DNA from: Russula earlei
Taxonomy: Eukaryota > Basidiomycota > Agaricomycetes > Russulales > Russulaceae
Length of the DNA: 64,000 nucleotides
Direction of reading: 5' to 3'
Assembly (NCBI GenBank): GCA_025769875.1
Contig: JAGFNK010000106.1
Span: forward strand, 62,001-126,000
The notes beneath the pieces are model-generated. The model did no database searches and was not told the origin of the DNA. It saw only the letters and a program-made list of their open reading frames with translations. Below, in pieces: positions 23,542-34,133 of the stretch. Both the position numbers and the translations under genes were made by a program. How positions within the stretch are numbered: the stretch's first letter is position 1; every line of letters starts with the position of its first letter.

Positions 23542-26500
23542 GTAAGCCATCGTCAGGCGCATGATGTGTATTGTGCGGGGCCCGTTCGAGCGCGATAAGG
23601 TTTCTTGCACTCGCCGGGCGGTGCGTCTTTAATTTCGCATAACCGTCGAAACGTCCAAAGGAGGATACCGCGGGGGGGGGGGGGGGGTCCAGGCGAGCCC
23701 ACGCACCGAGTCCTTTCGCAATCGGGTCAGCGATTGCGCCTGCCTGTGGGCGTTCGTTCATTCGGTTTGGCATGCGTGGGTGGGGGGGGCCCGGGGGTGG
23801 GAAATCGAATTTGCTGGGAATCAAGGCACGGACGGGAAGAAGACACGCACGTCCATGGCATGGCGCCCGGCTCGCAGCGGGTTTGCCGCAGGGTGCCTGC
23901 CATTCTCGGTCTCGCTTCTCGCTTCTCGCTTGGGCGGTTGCGCGGGGGTGGACAAAGCGCAAGGGGGCTTGCGCCCTGCGGCGTGGGGAAAAGGCTTCCG
24001 AGCAATCGCAACGCCCCGTCCGAGTCATCCCCTTCCATGCGAAGCCACGCACAGGGGGGAGCCGACGACCGACCGACTGCCGGCAGCCAACGTATCGGGA
24101 TCTAGGATCACGGTGACGTTTGGTTCTCTCTTTCGAACAGGAACGGTTTCAGTCGAAAGGTCGAGAGCGAGCGATAGCGCCGAGGGAGTGTGTGTGTGTG
24201 GGGGGGGGGGGGATGACGTTCGCTTTGGGCTGTTTGTGAAGGGGCCATGTCAAATGTCTCGATCCCACCGCTATGCCCGAAACATGTCACCTCACTTGCG
24301 CGTTGCGTTGGTAGAAGCCGCCGTGAGTCCGACGCAATTGTCAGCGAATGCGCGCGTCTTCTTTTCCCTAGTACACATAATACCATGGTTCGGAACCACT
24401 ACGCGATGGATCTCATGGTACGTAAGGTTGTGTTCGTTGACAGCTCGCCGTCCGCCTTCACTCGGGGCGCCTTGGGAGGGAGAAGACGGGATCACGGGGC
24501 TGTTGGCTTTTGCCCGGCGTCAGGGCGACTTGCACGCCTGAAGGGCCAGGGAGAGGACGGCTTCTGCGCGTCATTGACTCAACCTGTGGGAGAGAACACG
24601 CGCCGTGGTGGGTGGTTGACAGTTGACAGTGAGGAGTGAGCCTTTTCCAACCATAAATGGCAACCCTACAGCACCTCCAGTCGATGTTCCCCTTCGTCGA
24701 GTCTCTACCACGAGGGACCAACTCGGTCATCCCGGATGCGGCCGTTGATGTCATGAATGGCCAACAACAAACGTTTGTTTACACACAAACGCTTCCAGTG
24801 GGATTGGACAAATCTCAGGGGTGAAAGTGGTTGATCGACCATGCCGATATCCATTTATGGACTCTTGGTTGGAAGCCATGGCGGTGTGGGTTGTTCCGTC
24901 CCCGCCCCGCACCACACCGAACTGCGACACACACTCTCTCCATTGCCCGAGCACGAGATCAGAGGTCGACTCGCCCCTTTCGTCCCTGACGACGACGACA
25001 AGGCATGGCCGCCGCCGTGCGTCACAAGGAGCCGATGCTGCTCACTCGGCCCCCCGCGTGGTATGGGTATGGTCGCTGCCACTGCAGCTCCGAGTCGGGT
25101 GACTTTTGTCTCGTCGCGTGGCGTCGCCGCACGCGACCCTTTTCCTTTTCCTTTTCTGTCTTGCGATGCCTTGATGCGTCGTCGGAAACATGCGGTCGTC
25201 TTCCTCTCTGATGTTTTCCGAGTCGAACCCTTACGGCGGGGGTTTTATTTGATTTTATTTTATTTTTCGTTAGTCGGGTCTCTCGCCCCCACCTTCGGTG
25301 GGCGCACGAACCGCCGTCTAATGGAGGGTTTCACATGGGAACGGTCCATGCCAGTCCAGTACGAGTCCAGAGCGGCGACGGTCGTCAGGAGGAGCATTTT
25401 ACTGTAACAAAAAAGAGGGAAAGCGCGTGTACCGAATCGCGTCTACCGAGCGCTCGTCAGTCGTCACCCACCGTTCCTGGCAAGGGCAACACAGCCCAGC
25501 AACGTCACGGCCTCGCTCGCGTCGCGTCCGTGTTCTCGCCGATCATCATCCTTACGCACGCCCTTCTTGATGCGGCACAGCAGATCCTGGCAGGCATAGC
25601 AACCGGGACGCACAAAACCCTCCGCGGAGATCGCCAGCCTGACCGCACAGACAAAGGCAGGACGGACTCGAACCAACCCCCCCCCGTGACTGCTATTCAC
25701 AAGATAGGCGACACACCTGAGGATAGATTTGGCGTGACTGTTCCGCGAGGCAGGGTCTACTTGCTGCATGGACATTTGGCCTGGGTTCCGCTTCGTTCCT
25801 CGGCTTCAAATCGTGCGCGCGTTGCGTTTGCATAGGGCGGTTGCCCCACTCCGTGCATGCGTCCATGGTGCTCGAATCTGACGGTGGAAGGGTAAAACCG
25901 ATAATTTCTCCCGGCCAGCGAACAGTTCGGGGGGACCATTATCCGGCGCTTGCGTGGTGCTCCAGGGCATGCGACTTTTGCCAGCACCTTCTCATACATA
26001 CATCTCCTTCTGGCCGATCGAGGGCGCCTTCCCGCCTCGTCCGGACATGCGCCCCCGTGTCACAAAACTACGGACGGGCATTGCGTCCAGATCGCCGACT
26101 TGCGCATCCGCGGCGAGGTGTGGGCGAGTATCCCAGAGACAGGCGCGGATTCTGATTCGGCCGCCGTTGCGAGAACATCAGCTAGGTTTACGATTCCATT
26201 TGAGAGAAACGGCCCCAACCCCCCCCCACCCATGATTTCATCTCAATGACATAGGGTGGCGGCATCGGGAGTCGTCGAAGCCGAAGTGTTTTGCAAGAAC
26301 ATCCGGTCCGGATCCAAACTATGGGCTGGCGTAGATGCGTGCATGCACACGAATACACCGGTGTACCTTACGAAGTATTCATCATCGATACGGTTTTCAT
26401 CATTCGAAACCCGCACTATCAACTGAGTACAGAGCATCGCGCTCGTACTTCCGACTCAGGAGACTCGGTCAATGACTGGCCGTCGTCTGAAAACACTGCA

Positions 26501-27414
26501 AATGTGGCGTACGATCACACATGGCCGTGTCGTGAACGTCGAAGCTTCCATTTCAGAGGCTTATCCAAAGTCGCGCACAACCTGAGGCCATCAGCAAACA
26601 AGCGGATAACAGTCCAGGGTGCCGCGCGTCTCCATCTTACATTCCACGACGCGACGAAGGTCGAGCCTTCGTGTCTTTCGATTTCAATTAACCCGCAGGG
26701 ATAAGGCCGTCCGGTATCCGCCACGTTTTTTGGGGGGCATGTAGCGACAACATGCATGGCGCTCGTGCGCTCCTTGACAATCATGACACGGCCGCGCGCC
26801 TAGGGCCGCTCGTCGCCGAATGCCTTTAAGTTTAGACCCCGGTGGCGCTGAGCACCGAGTACTTTCCGGAGTCAGGGAGGGTGTTGCGTAAATACGCGCT
26901 CCAGCTGGAGACCATGGATCGTGACGGCCGTCACGGCGAGACCAAGAAGCAGAAGCAAATCACGGTGGAGCCTCCCTATGTATGCTCCTTCCGCGGGCAG
27001 TTGCCGCGCTTTGCGGCGTCCCCATGTCGGCTTGGGTTCGCCGACCGCGGTTCACTCTTTCTCGGCGGTAGAAGCATTCCCGTTGGGGTAGGCCAGTTCC
27101 CGTACCTTGTACCTGAAAGCTTAAGCAATCGTCCTGCAGAGCTGGCGTTTTGACGGTGGTCCCAAGTGAGTGCGAGCACACTGAAGCAGGGAGGGGTCGA
27201 TAGAGATGCCTCACGTGACAGATATGTCAGTTTGACGGCTTTGCTTATTCGCGGTCTTCTTGGTGTCAGCTGGGGTTGATGGTAGCGATGCACGTTCGTG
27301 CACGTTCGAACAAGGGTGGATCCCAATTAGGGTCTTCAGGGTCAGTTGAAATCAACGGTGGATCTGCAGTTGTCCCCGCCATTCTCACCGCCACGTATCG
27401 ACTCTGATTGACCC

Positions 27415-27960
27415 ATGATGTCTCACACCAAGCGCAGAGCAGAATCCGAGGAAGTTGCACACAAGAAGTGAGTGGGTTTCTCATGTTGGTGATTACACAC
27501 GTTACATCGCTCCAATTAGGGCACGTAAGGGAGAGGATGTCTATGACGAGTTCAATCAAGATGAGGAAGACGGACTTGAGGACGGTGAGAACTCCCAGAT
27601 TCGCATCCCATGATCGATTCCGAGTGCACATAAATAGATGGCTTGGATGCGGTTGACAAAAGTAACATCATCTCTGCGGGCACGAGAACGCGTGGAAAGC
27701 GGTTCGACTACACGGAAGATGCAAATGCCGCGAACCGGGACGATAATGTTGTGTCAGAATCAGAGAAAGGGAAGAAGGCGAGGTCTGCAGGGTCTCCGAT
27801 AATAAGGTCACCAGAGAAGAAAACAGAGGTGATTATCAAGGAGGGCGATGGAGTTGACGAGGAGGACGAGGAGGACGAGGACGAGGACGAGTACGGGGAT
27901 GAGGACGAGGACGGCGAGGACGGCGAAGATCTAGACACTGAAGATGACGAGGAAGAGTGA
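27415..27960 (+). CDS. CHZ1: CHZ-domain histone chaperone (H2A.Z-H2B type)
   Basis: Exons 27415-27467, 27520-27584 and 27638-27960 join with canonical GTGAGT/GTGAGA donors into an intact 146-residue frame. It begins MMSHTKRRAESEEV, followed by GEDVYDEFNQDEEDGLED. The core motif is GLDAVDKSNIISAGTRTRGK, then RFDY (about residues 40-65). This matches the CHZ motif, in which an acidic stretch is followed by I-x-x-x-N-I-I and R-T-R-G-K-x-I-D-(F/Y). The C-terminus is an acidic tail of Asp/Glu repeats ending DDEEE. CHZ1 proteins escort H2A.Z-H2B dimers to the SWR1 complex in the nucleus; this role is taken from the family. Either of two adjacent ATGs could be the start. The next gene starts 146 bp downstream on the same strand. 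Confidence 0.88.
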
Positions 27961-28105
27961 GAGTGAGAGTAACAAGTAGAAACGGTATGATTGTCTTTTT
28001 TTTCTTTTCTCAACAAACAAAAATTTCCCAGTCGGTGCCGGCAGATGCCGCTCGAGAACACGGCCCGCGTTGACCTGCGGCCTCACAGGCAGGCCTCTTA
28101 CGCTC

Positions 28106-28617
28106 ATGTCTCAAGAACACTGGCACGCAGGCTCACGCTCAAACTACATCACTGCGCTCGCTCTCGCCCGCAGTCACGCAGAGAGCCAGGGCCGCTTTCA
28201 TTTTCACCCAAAACATGACGTCCGCACCCCGAAGCGACTCCCACCTTCCGCGATCCCAGACTTGCGCTTCGAACCGACCTACCTGGCCAAGCTCGCAGCG
28301 GCGGGTCCCGGTTGGCAGTCTGTCTTCTTCGTCACGGTACTAGATCAAGTGATAAGCCCGCTGATACAGGGCGCACTTTGGTATGTCGCGCGCTTTGCCT
28401 GGCGTCGCGCTACCGTGGCCGCTGCTTGACGCCTCGCACGTACAGGGGTACCGCAACCGTGTTCATACAACCTTTGCTACGGTCCTTCACCTGGAGACGC
28501 TCGCAGGATCACGACCCACTACCCGCGAAAGAAGGACGTGTCGTAGGATGGCTCCGCCGGTGGGCGTTTTCGCTCTTTCCAGAGGCAAGGTCGGCGAACT
28601 CGGCAAGGATTCGATGA
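28106..28617 (+). CDS. DUF1770 / Atg43-like mitochondrial outer-membrane protein
   Basis: Two exons (28106-28380 and 28446-28617; intron GTATGT..ACAG, 65 bp) give 148 residues. The start MSQEHWHAGSRSNYITALAL fits the short N-terminus of the family. The conserved core reads HPKHDVRTPKRLPPSAIPDL then RFEPTYL, and after the linker VTVLDQVISPLIQGALWGTA, a hydrophobic segment across the splice junction. P-D-L-R-F-E-x-x-Y-L followed by (R/L)-D-Q-V-x-x-P-L-x-Q-G-x-L-W is, from memory, the DUF1770 signature. The S. pombe member Atg43 is a mitophagy receptor tethering Atg8 to mitochondria. An Atg8-interacting motif is not obvious here. The function is inferred by family only. Confidence 0.78.
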
Positions 28618-29088
28618 TGGGGGCGTTGTGCGCTGAGGGCATGCGGGGTAGACCATGTGGAGACGTATTGTGTGTTGATAGAAACGTCGAAGTGGGTTCC
28701 CGCGATTCTTGCTTGAGCGACTCGTCCCTCTTCTCACGTCGGTTCTCAGCCACTTTCTTCCCCGAGATGAGGTTTACGAGTCGTTCTGGCGTGAAACGTT
28801 ACTATTCCAGTCGAAGTAACATGCTGAAGTGCCGACATCGTTTCTTCGGGCTTTGTCGGCCTCCCCTTCATTTTCGGATCATTTTATTAATAAAGACAGG
28901 TTGAGGGTGTCTTTTCCGCAGTGTTACACCGACAGTGTAAGTGCCTCAAGAATCGCGTGAAATTGTTTGGAATGATGTGACGTTAGAAGGACGAGATCTA
29001 AGTAATGGCAATTAGGTTGCCTCGAATCAAATAATGACAATCGCACAGAAGGTAGATGATATATGCCAATTCGATAAAGAAATGCGTG
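28618..29088. other. Interval without recognisable gene
   Basis: Presumed 3' flanks of the DUF1770 gene (+) and the F-box relic (-), which converge here. No further gene seen. Confidence 0.5.
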
Positions 29089-30479
29089 TTACAAAACGTC
29101 GTAATCTCTCCGGCTTTCCCAAGGGTAGACAGCCACAGGGTGACCAGAGAGTTTTCGCGCGACCACGAATCCCTCGATATATTTCGGAACGGATTCCGAT
29201 AACTCGAGATCGCGCAAAAAGATGTTGTGTAGCGCGGGCAAGACTTCTCTTTCTCTTTCCTCCGCGATCTCTTCCAGCGCTGGGAAGACATGTCGAGTGA
29301 CTTGCTCATATAGCAGCAGATCCTTCACAGAAGTGAACGGGTCCAGGAGTTCCACCCATTGAGTGGGGTCCATGTCAACTTTCCAGTGTGATTGAGGAGC
29401 ATCATCCTCGATCTCGAGCCGAGCCAGAGTGGAGAGGAGGGGAAAGGACGAGGTGCAGACCTGGGCTAGCGATGAGAGCTGCCAATCCAACTTCCTGCAC
29501 CTGATTTCCAACAAGAGCTCCGGAAGCCGATTTGTTTGACTGAATATCGAAAGTCGGATGGCACGATCAGAAGTGCGCACGGTTGCTCTGTCGCATGTTT
29601 TGAACGATTCTGTGCGGTCGATCAACTGGTGAAGTTGTGGGATGACAAAGTCGAGGTCCATGAAAAAAGTTGTCTGGAGGAGATTTGAGAAGGGGAGCCT
29701 CGAGTTGGGCGAGCAAGTCCTCCAAGTACTCGTGAACGCCGCAGAACACAAACTCGGTGAGAGCGGGAAGGACACAGGGCGTGAACCCAGGTGGAGGTCG
29801 ACTTGCCGGATAGAGAGGTGATTGGAATTGAAGGCGAAGGGATTCAAGTCTGGACATGACCGAGAGCGCGGTGCCCAAATCTTCGGGCGAATTGTAACCG
29901 GAATTGGGGATATTGAAAAGGCTAAGAACGACAAGTTGATCGGAAGACAGAAGTAGTTTAGGAATTCCTCGCAACGGACAATTGCTCAACGAGAGATGTT
30001 GCACAAGTGGGGCGAAGAACGAATCCGGAACGGACGTCGCGGTGTTGTCTTCTATCCCAAAGCGCAGAAATATCAGCTCCGGGAATGGTTTCTCCATCGC
30101 TGCTGCCAATCTTTCCCATCTTGATGTCGGTATGTCAAACAAGTGAATTTGACATATGCGGTGGTGGTGCTCCGACTCGAGGGCACCAGCTACGTTTCCC
30201 CACGAGTCGAGGTATGATTTCGACACTCCCCATGAGGCGTGAGGTTGGCTTAACACCACCGGCAAGACTGGCCAGACGTCCAGCATCTCAGACATCGGTC
30301 TTTTCCCTGTGTAAAAAAGTCGCAGGTTCAGGCGACGTGGCGACGCAAACACGATATATCGCCAGTTTCTGACACACATGTACCAGAGTATGCCATCCGC
30401 TTGCCGTTATGGTCCGGTCATTCACATAGAAATGGAATATCTCCACGAGGACATCATTGGGGAGCCCGCTGATTGTCAC
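29089..30479 (-). pseudogene. F-box / leucine-rich-repeat-type protein, frameshifted
   Basis: The minus strand starts with ISGLPNDVLVEIFHFYV and WHTLVHVCQ, an F-box. In the next frame comes NWRYIVFASPRRLNLRLFY, then PLRGIPKLLLSSDQLVVLSL, YNSPEDLGTALSVMSRLESL and LPALTEFVFCGVHEYLEDLL. After a second shift comes FVIPQLHQLIDRTESFK and LDWQLSSLAQVCTSSFPLLS, ending in GFVVARKLSGHPVAVYPW. This is the common Agaricomycete F-box family (SCF ubiquitin-ligase substrate receptor with irregular leucine-rich repeats). One base appears extra near 30381-30385 and another near 29677-29683. The exon with the start codon is not resolved; an acceptor AG precedes the F-box exon. Relic, or a real gene hit by assembly indels. 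Confidence 0.8.
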
Positions 30480-32117
30480 CCGGTCTAAGCTCGATTGTCA
30501 GTGGTCGTTATGGACACTGAGCAAAAAAGACACACCCTGGCGATGTTCACAAGGACTTGCTTCCAACGACGCTTGGGAGGGACTACCAATCGTGGTCGAG
30601 GGACGGGCAGCGCAAGTCAATAATGACTGGACGAAGCCAGTGTGTGATTGATGACCAGACGTGATAACGGAGACCCTTACTGACTTCGGGCATGGTGACC
30701 CTCGCTCGACGTAGAGGCAAAAGCTCTTCAGTTAAGATGTAGCGTCTGGGGTGAGATGATCGTCTGAAAATTTATCCACGAGCAGCAGCACACTTATGGG
30801 TAAGGTGCGATGAAGAGCGCCCGTTGCCCACTGCAGCTGCACTGCCTGAGAATTAGATTTACACCGCAGTTGGCCTCGTGAGTGAAGCACAGGTTCGCAA
30901 AATCGGCCAGCATGGACAAATGCGCTAGCGTTGTCTGAACCTCGCCTAGGAACGCTAGGAACGGGTGATTGAGTGCATCCATGCCAGTGGATGGGTCCCC
31001 GTCGGCTGTGTCCTCGGCGGCTCTCGGCTGCCTCTTGAGTTATTTCATCCCGTCTTGTGCTCTACCCATTTCTGATGAACGGAATGAACAAGGTCCGTAG
31101 CCGTATCCTACCACGCAACAAATGTCAGTCGCATGTCACGGTTTTGTTATTCCCTGCTGGTGTTTAGCTGCTAACTTTCCCAAGTCATAGTAAAACGTCA
31201 ATTGCACTCACCCAGTTTGATTAGGGCGGTGTCCATGTGACCTTGTTGAGAGCTATCCTGATCCTAAGGACCGCCCGGGCAGTTTGAACGGACGAGGGCG
31301 CGTCTCGCCAAGTCTCGCGAATGGGCACTCGGGTCACCTAGCAATGTGGGTCATGATGAGACGACGAGCAGGCGTTTGCACCCGTGGGTTTTTCGCCAGT
31401 CACAGAACAAGGCATAGACCACAGCGTGAGACTTTCCAGCGCTTCAACGCGCGCCAGGGCGTGACGTATTGTATGACCCGTCGCTGTCGCTGTCGCTGTC
31501 TGTCAATCTGTTGGAGATCGTGTTTTCTCTCAGCCTCCCACACGAACAAATAGTGACCGGAGACAAAGTGCATTTTCTCTCCCCCCTCTCCCCTCCTCTT
31601 ATTCGTTCCCCATGTCTTGTGGAAGCCCCTCCTTTCGTTTCTTTTCAATGCCTTACCATCTATCTAACGCCACTACAAAAGAGGCAACAGTTCTCTTTGT
31701 GTCTTTCATCGCTTTGCTGGGCTTTCCACCGCACTTGCCTTAGCACGGTCAAATAGGACCGTCGTTCTCACCTCTCCGATGTCCCTTCATGTACGTACCG
31801 TTTTGTTCTCTCTCGTACCGTGACACTCGTCCCAATATGACTCAAATCCACCTGTCCGGCATAGCATCGATTCAGAGCTTCTCCTTGCTTCTGAAAGCAC
31901 ACGTTGGTTGAATCTCACCAAGTCCTTTGAACTTCTCGTTCCCTTCCTGCGGTCGATCTTTTTTCTGAACGTGATCCCTCCGTCGTGCCAAACTTTGTCC
32001 ACCTCCCCCTTTTGCGGTCTTTTTGGCTGTATTCTATTGCATGCCGACCATAAAATGCACTGGCTAGCCTCGGCTGTCGGTGCATCACGGCCATCAAGCC
32101 ATGACTGTAGGGAATCC
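30480..32117. other. Interval without confidently recognised gene
   Basis: A minus-strand frame at 30794-30982 (MDALNHPFLAFLGEVQTTLA and on) looks protein-like, but I cannot place it in a family or find partner exons. A (CTGTCG)n-like run lies at ~31480-31500. Confidence 0.4.
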
Positions 32118-32358
32118 CTACTTGAAGCTATGAGGCCGACCGGCCAGCGCGACGACGTCCGGCCGCGCATCGAATGCCATGCGCGCGATCTCCGCCTCAT
32201 ACGTCGTGCGTGTGCCGTCTGGAATCTTATTGAGGTATGGCTGCAGCGCGAGGTTGTCCGTCGGTATGGGCATGTCGGCAGTCTGCCGGCGCATGAGACT
32301 GTACGGGGCTTTGTGGCTGGAGTGGCCGGACCAGCACGCTGTGCAGCGCAGGTATGTT
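32118..32358 (-). CDS. Hypothetical protein, C-terminal exon
   Basis: A minus-strand exon following an acceptor (GCTTAG) at about 32359 reads TYLRCTACWSGHSSHKAPYS, then TADMPIPTDNLALQPYLNKI, and ends DARPDVVALAGRPHSFK and a stop. Composition and the clean acceptor look coding, but I do not recognise the family and could not trace the upstream exons with confidence. It may be part of a longer gene or a relic. Confidence 0.3.
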
Positions 32359-32564
32359 CTAAGCCTCGACGCGAGCTGACGGATCCGTCCAGTGCCTGTG
32401 GATGATGCTCTTGATATGAACGAAAACGTTATGGACGCGATCTGGATGCAAGAACGAGGATGTGCGGTCATATCAACCTTCGTAGGTTGCATTGACAAGT
32501 ACAGGTACACACAACCGAACCCGAGATCGAAGGCCCAGAATGCGCCGTTTTATTTGACCCACCG

Positions 32565-33420
32565 CTAGATCAATCGTTCTCCATCAGGGTCGAGGGCCAT
32601 CTTCCTCTCCTCCTTGTCCTTGAATTCACCCCACCATGTTCCGTAATTTCCGGCACTGCCGTTCACAAGCGAATCCTCCATGAACAACTCATAGCAGTGC
32701 TACATCGATACGTCGGCGTTTCTCCTCTCCTCGTCACCCCCCTACGAATTTAATGTCACGTATTCGATCCATCACTTGTACTTCAAATATGCGTGACCTA
32801 TGGTTGCATGATCTTTGATGTGTAGGCGATGGAGCGATCGTATACCCATTATCGCCGCATCATAGACGCGCCCCTTTGGGCGGTTGCTATCCAACAGGAA
32901 TCCTTCGCATCGCAGTTTTGATGCATCATCCTTCTTTCGGGTTGTGTTCACTGCTGAGCTTCTGTGATCATCTTGCGGTCGAAGGACAAGTGATTGTAGC
33001 CGCGCCACTGGCGGTCTCTCTTACTCATACTTTTGCATTTTGCGCCGCTTCGCAAACCTCTCTCTCGGTACGTGGCTCATTATCATTTCCATTCGGCAGA
33101 GGGGCTACCGTCAGCTGTACGAGTATGGTTATTGTGTAGGGTGCCCGGATCCCATCCTCGTACCGCTGTTTTGGCAGGGCTAGAAGCTCCAAACCATCTA
33201 GGCCTCTTGATCCGGGATCGCTTCTCGTTTCGATCCTCCACTGTTTCGGATCGTATTCCTTCATTCTCTGCTCTTCGTGTTTGGCCCGTTGACGTGGGAC
33301 GGGTATTATGAGTCCATTCTCGGTCAGTCTATTTTGTAATCCGTGAATCGGGTACCTCAGTTTTACTTGCTTCCCGGCGCCACTTACCGCCCTCTCGTCT
33401 CCGTCGTATGGGATTGATGT
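32565..33420 (-). CDS. Hypothetical multi-exon protein, model incomplete
   Basis: Several minus-strand blocks look like exons separated by short introns. One starts after ..AAAATAG near 33350 and reads LTENGLIIPVPRQRAKHEEQ, then RMKEYDPKQWRIETRSDPGS and GLELLALPKQRYEDGIRAPY. A second reads KLRCEGFLLDSNRPKGRVYD, AAIMGIRSLHRLHIKDHATI and GHAYLKYK. The last starts near 32690 and reads YELFMEDSLVNGSAGNYGTW, WGEFKDKEERKMALDPDGER, LI and a stop. The phases at the joins could not all be reconciled, so the model is approximate. I do not recognise the family and assign no function. Confidence 0.35.
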
Positions 33421-34133
33421 TCGAGACCCAGGCAGTGCTTGCTTTGCTATGCAACAAGGGAGTGTAATTTTACCTGTGCAGTCCGTCTGGAAGGTCTTGT
33501 AGGTGGTGAGAAATTCTGGTTACGTCTCTGACACCTTGGACACAGCACCGCACAGCATGTTTTTTTTTTTCTCATTCACAGCCAAACATTTCCCCGGTAA
33601 GGATCTTAACGTTTGTATACACGAGACTCGCCAGAGTTAGATCGCACATGAGCATCGCCGGAACTCTCAACGAAGATGGGTGGCACATGAACCCGTCAAC
33701 TCTTATCTTCCTCCATGCGAGGGGGGATATGGCTGGTAAAAAGGTGTTATCATGATCCGTCGCTCAAAAATCCAGTTACCTCAAAAACCCGCTATCCAGA
33801 CACTCTCGTATTACTACTATAATGCTCAGTCCGGCAGACATGGTAGCGACCGGCCCCAAAAAGCTCATACGGAGAACTGTCAAGTTCCTACCAGTAGGAG
33901 CCATCATTTTCTGCATACTGATGGGGGCATTCACCACCTTAGGCATGAAGTGGCGCGTATTACCAAGCAGCGTTGGTGAAGAAATTGCAAGCCATCCTCC
34001 TGGTCGCACAGCCAATACATCTACATCGGGTAAAGGTGGCGTCTCGAAATTTGCATAAAAGGCCTAGGGGTTGCGTCCAGAGTGCCCGGTTCTCCAATAC
34101 ACGATTTACTCACCCCGCTACCTGTGCGTCAAC
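33421..34133. other. Interval without recognisable gene
   Basis: A short plus frame (33822-34058) contains one hydrophobic stretch (LPVGAIIFCILMGAFTTLG), and an antisense frame also looks membrane-like. Neither can be supported as a gene. Probably promoter region of the AAA ATPase gene. Confidence 0.4.

Larger units (their letters stand above)
21083..27414. other. Long gene-poor interval between GATA gene and CHZ1 gene
   Basis: The first few hundred bases are presumably 3' untranslated sequence of the GATA gene. Beyond that I find no conserved motif in 6 kb. Open frames of up to 253 codons (23780-24541, plus) overlap antisense frames and are low-complexity or Arg-rich. G16 at ~23672-23687, a (GT)n-G13 tract near 24190-24212 and runs of C at ~26218-26228 stand out. 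No gene is supportable. Confidence 0.45.

Noticed and set aside
23780..24541. 253-codon plus-strand open frame
   Set aside because: Contains poly-G-derived Gly runs, overlaps long antisense frames and shows no conserved motif.
25660..25720. tRNA-like signal on the minus strand (T-loop-like TTCGAGTCC and a GTGA/TCAC hairpin with a 7-nt loop)
   Set aside because: The T-stem does not pair properly, and no acceptable D-arm or acceptor stem can be drawn.
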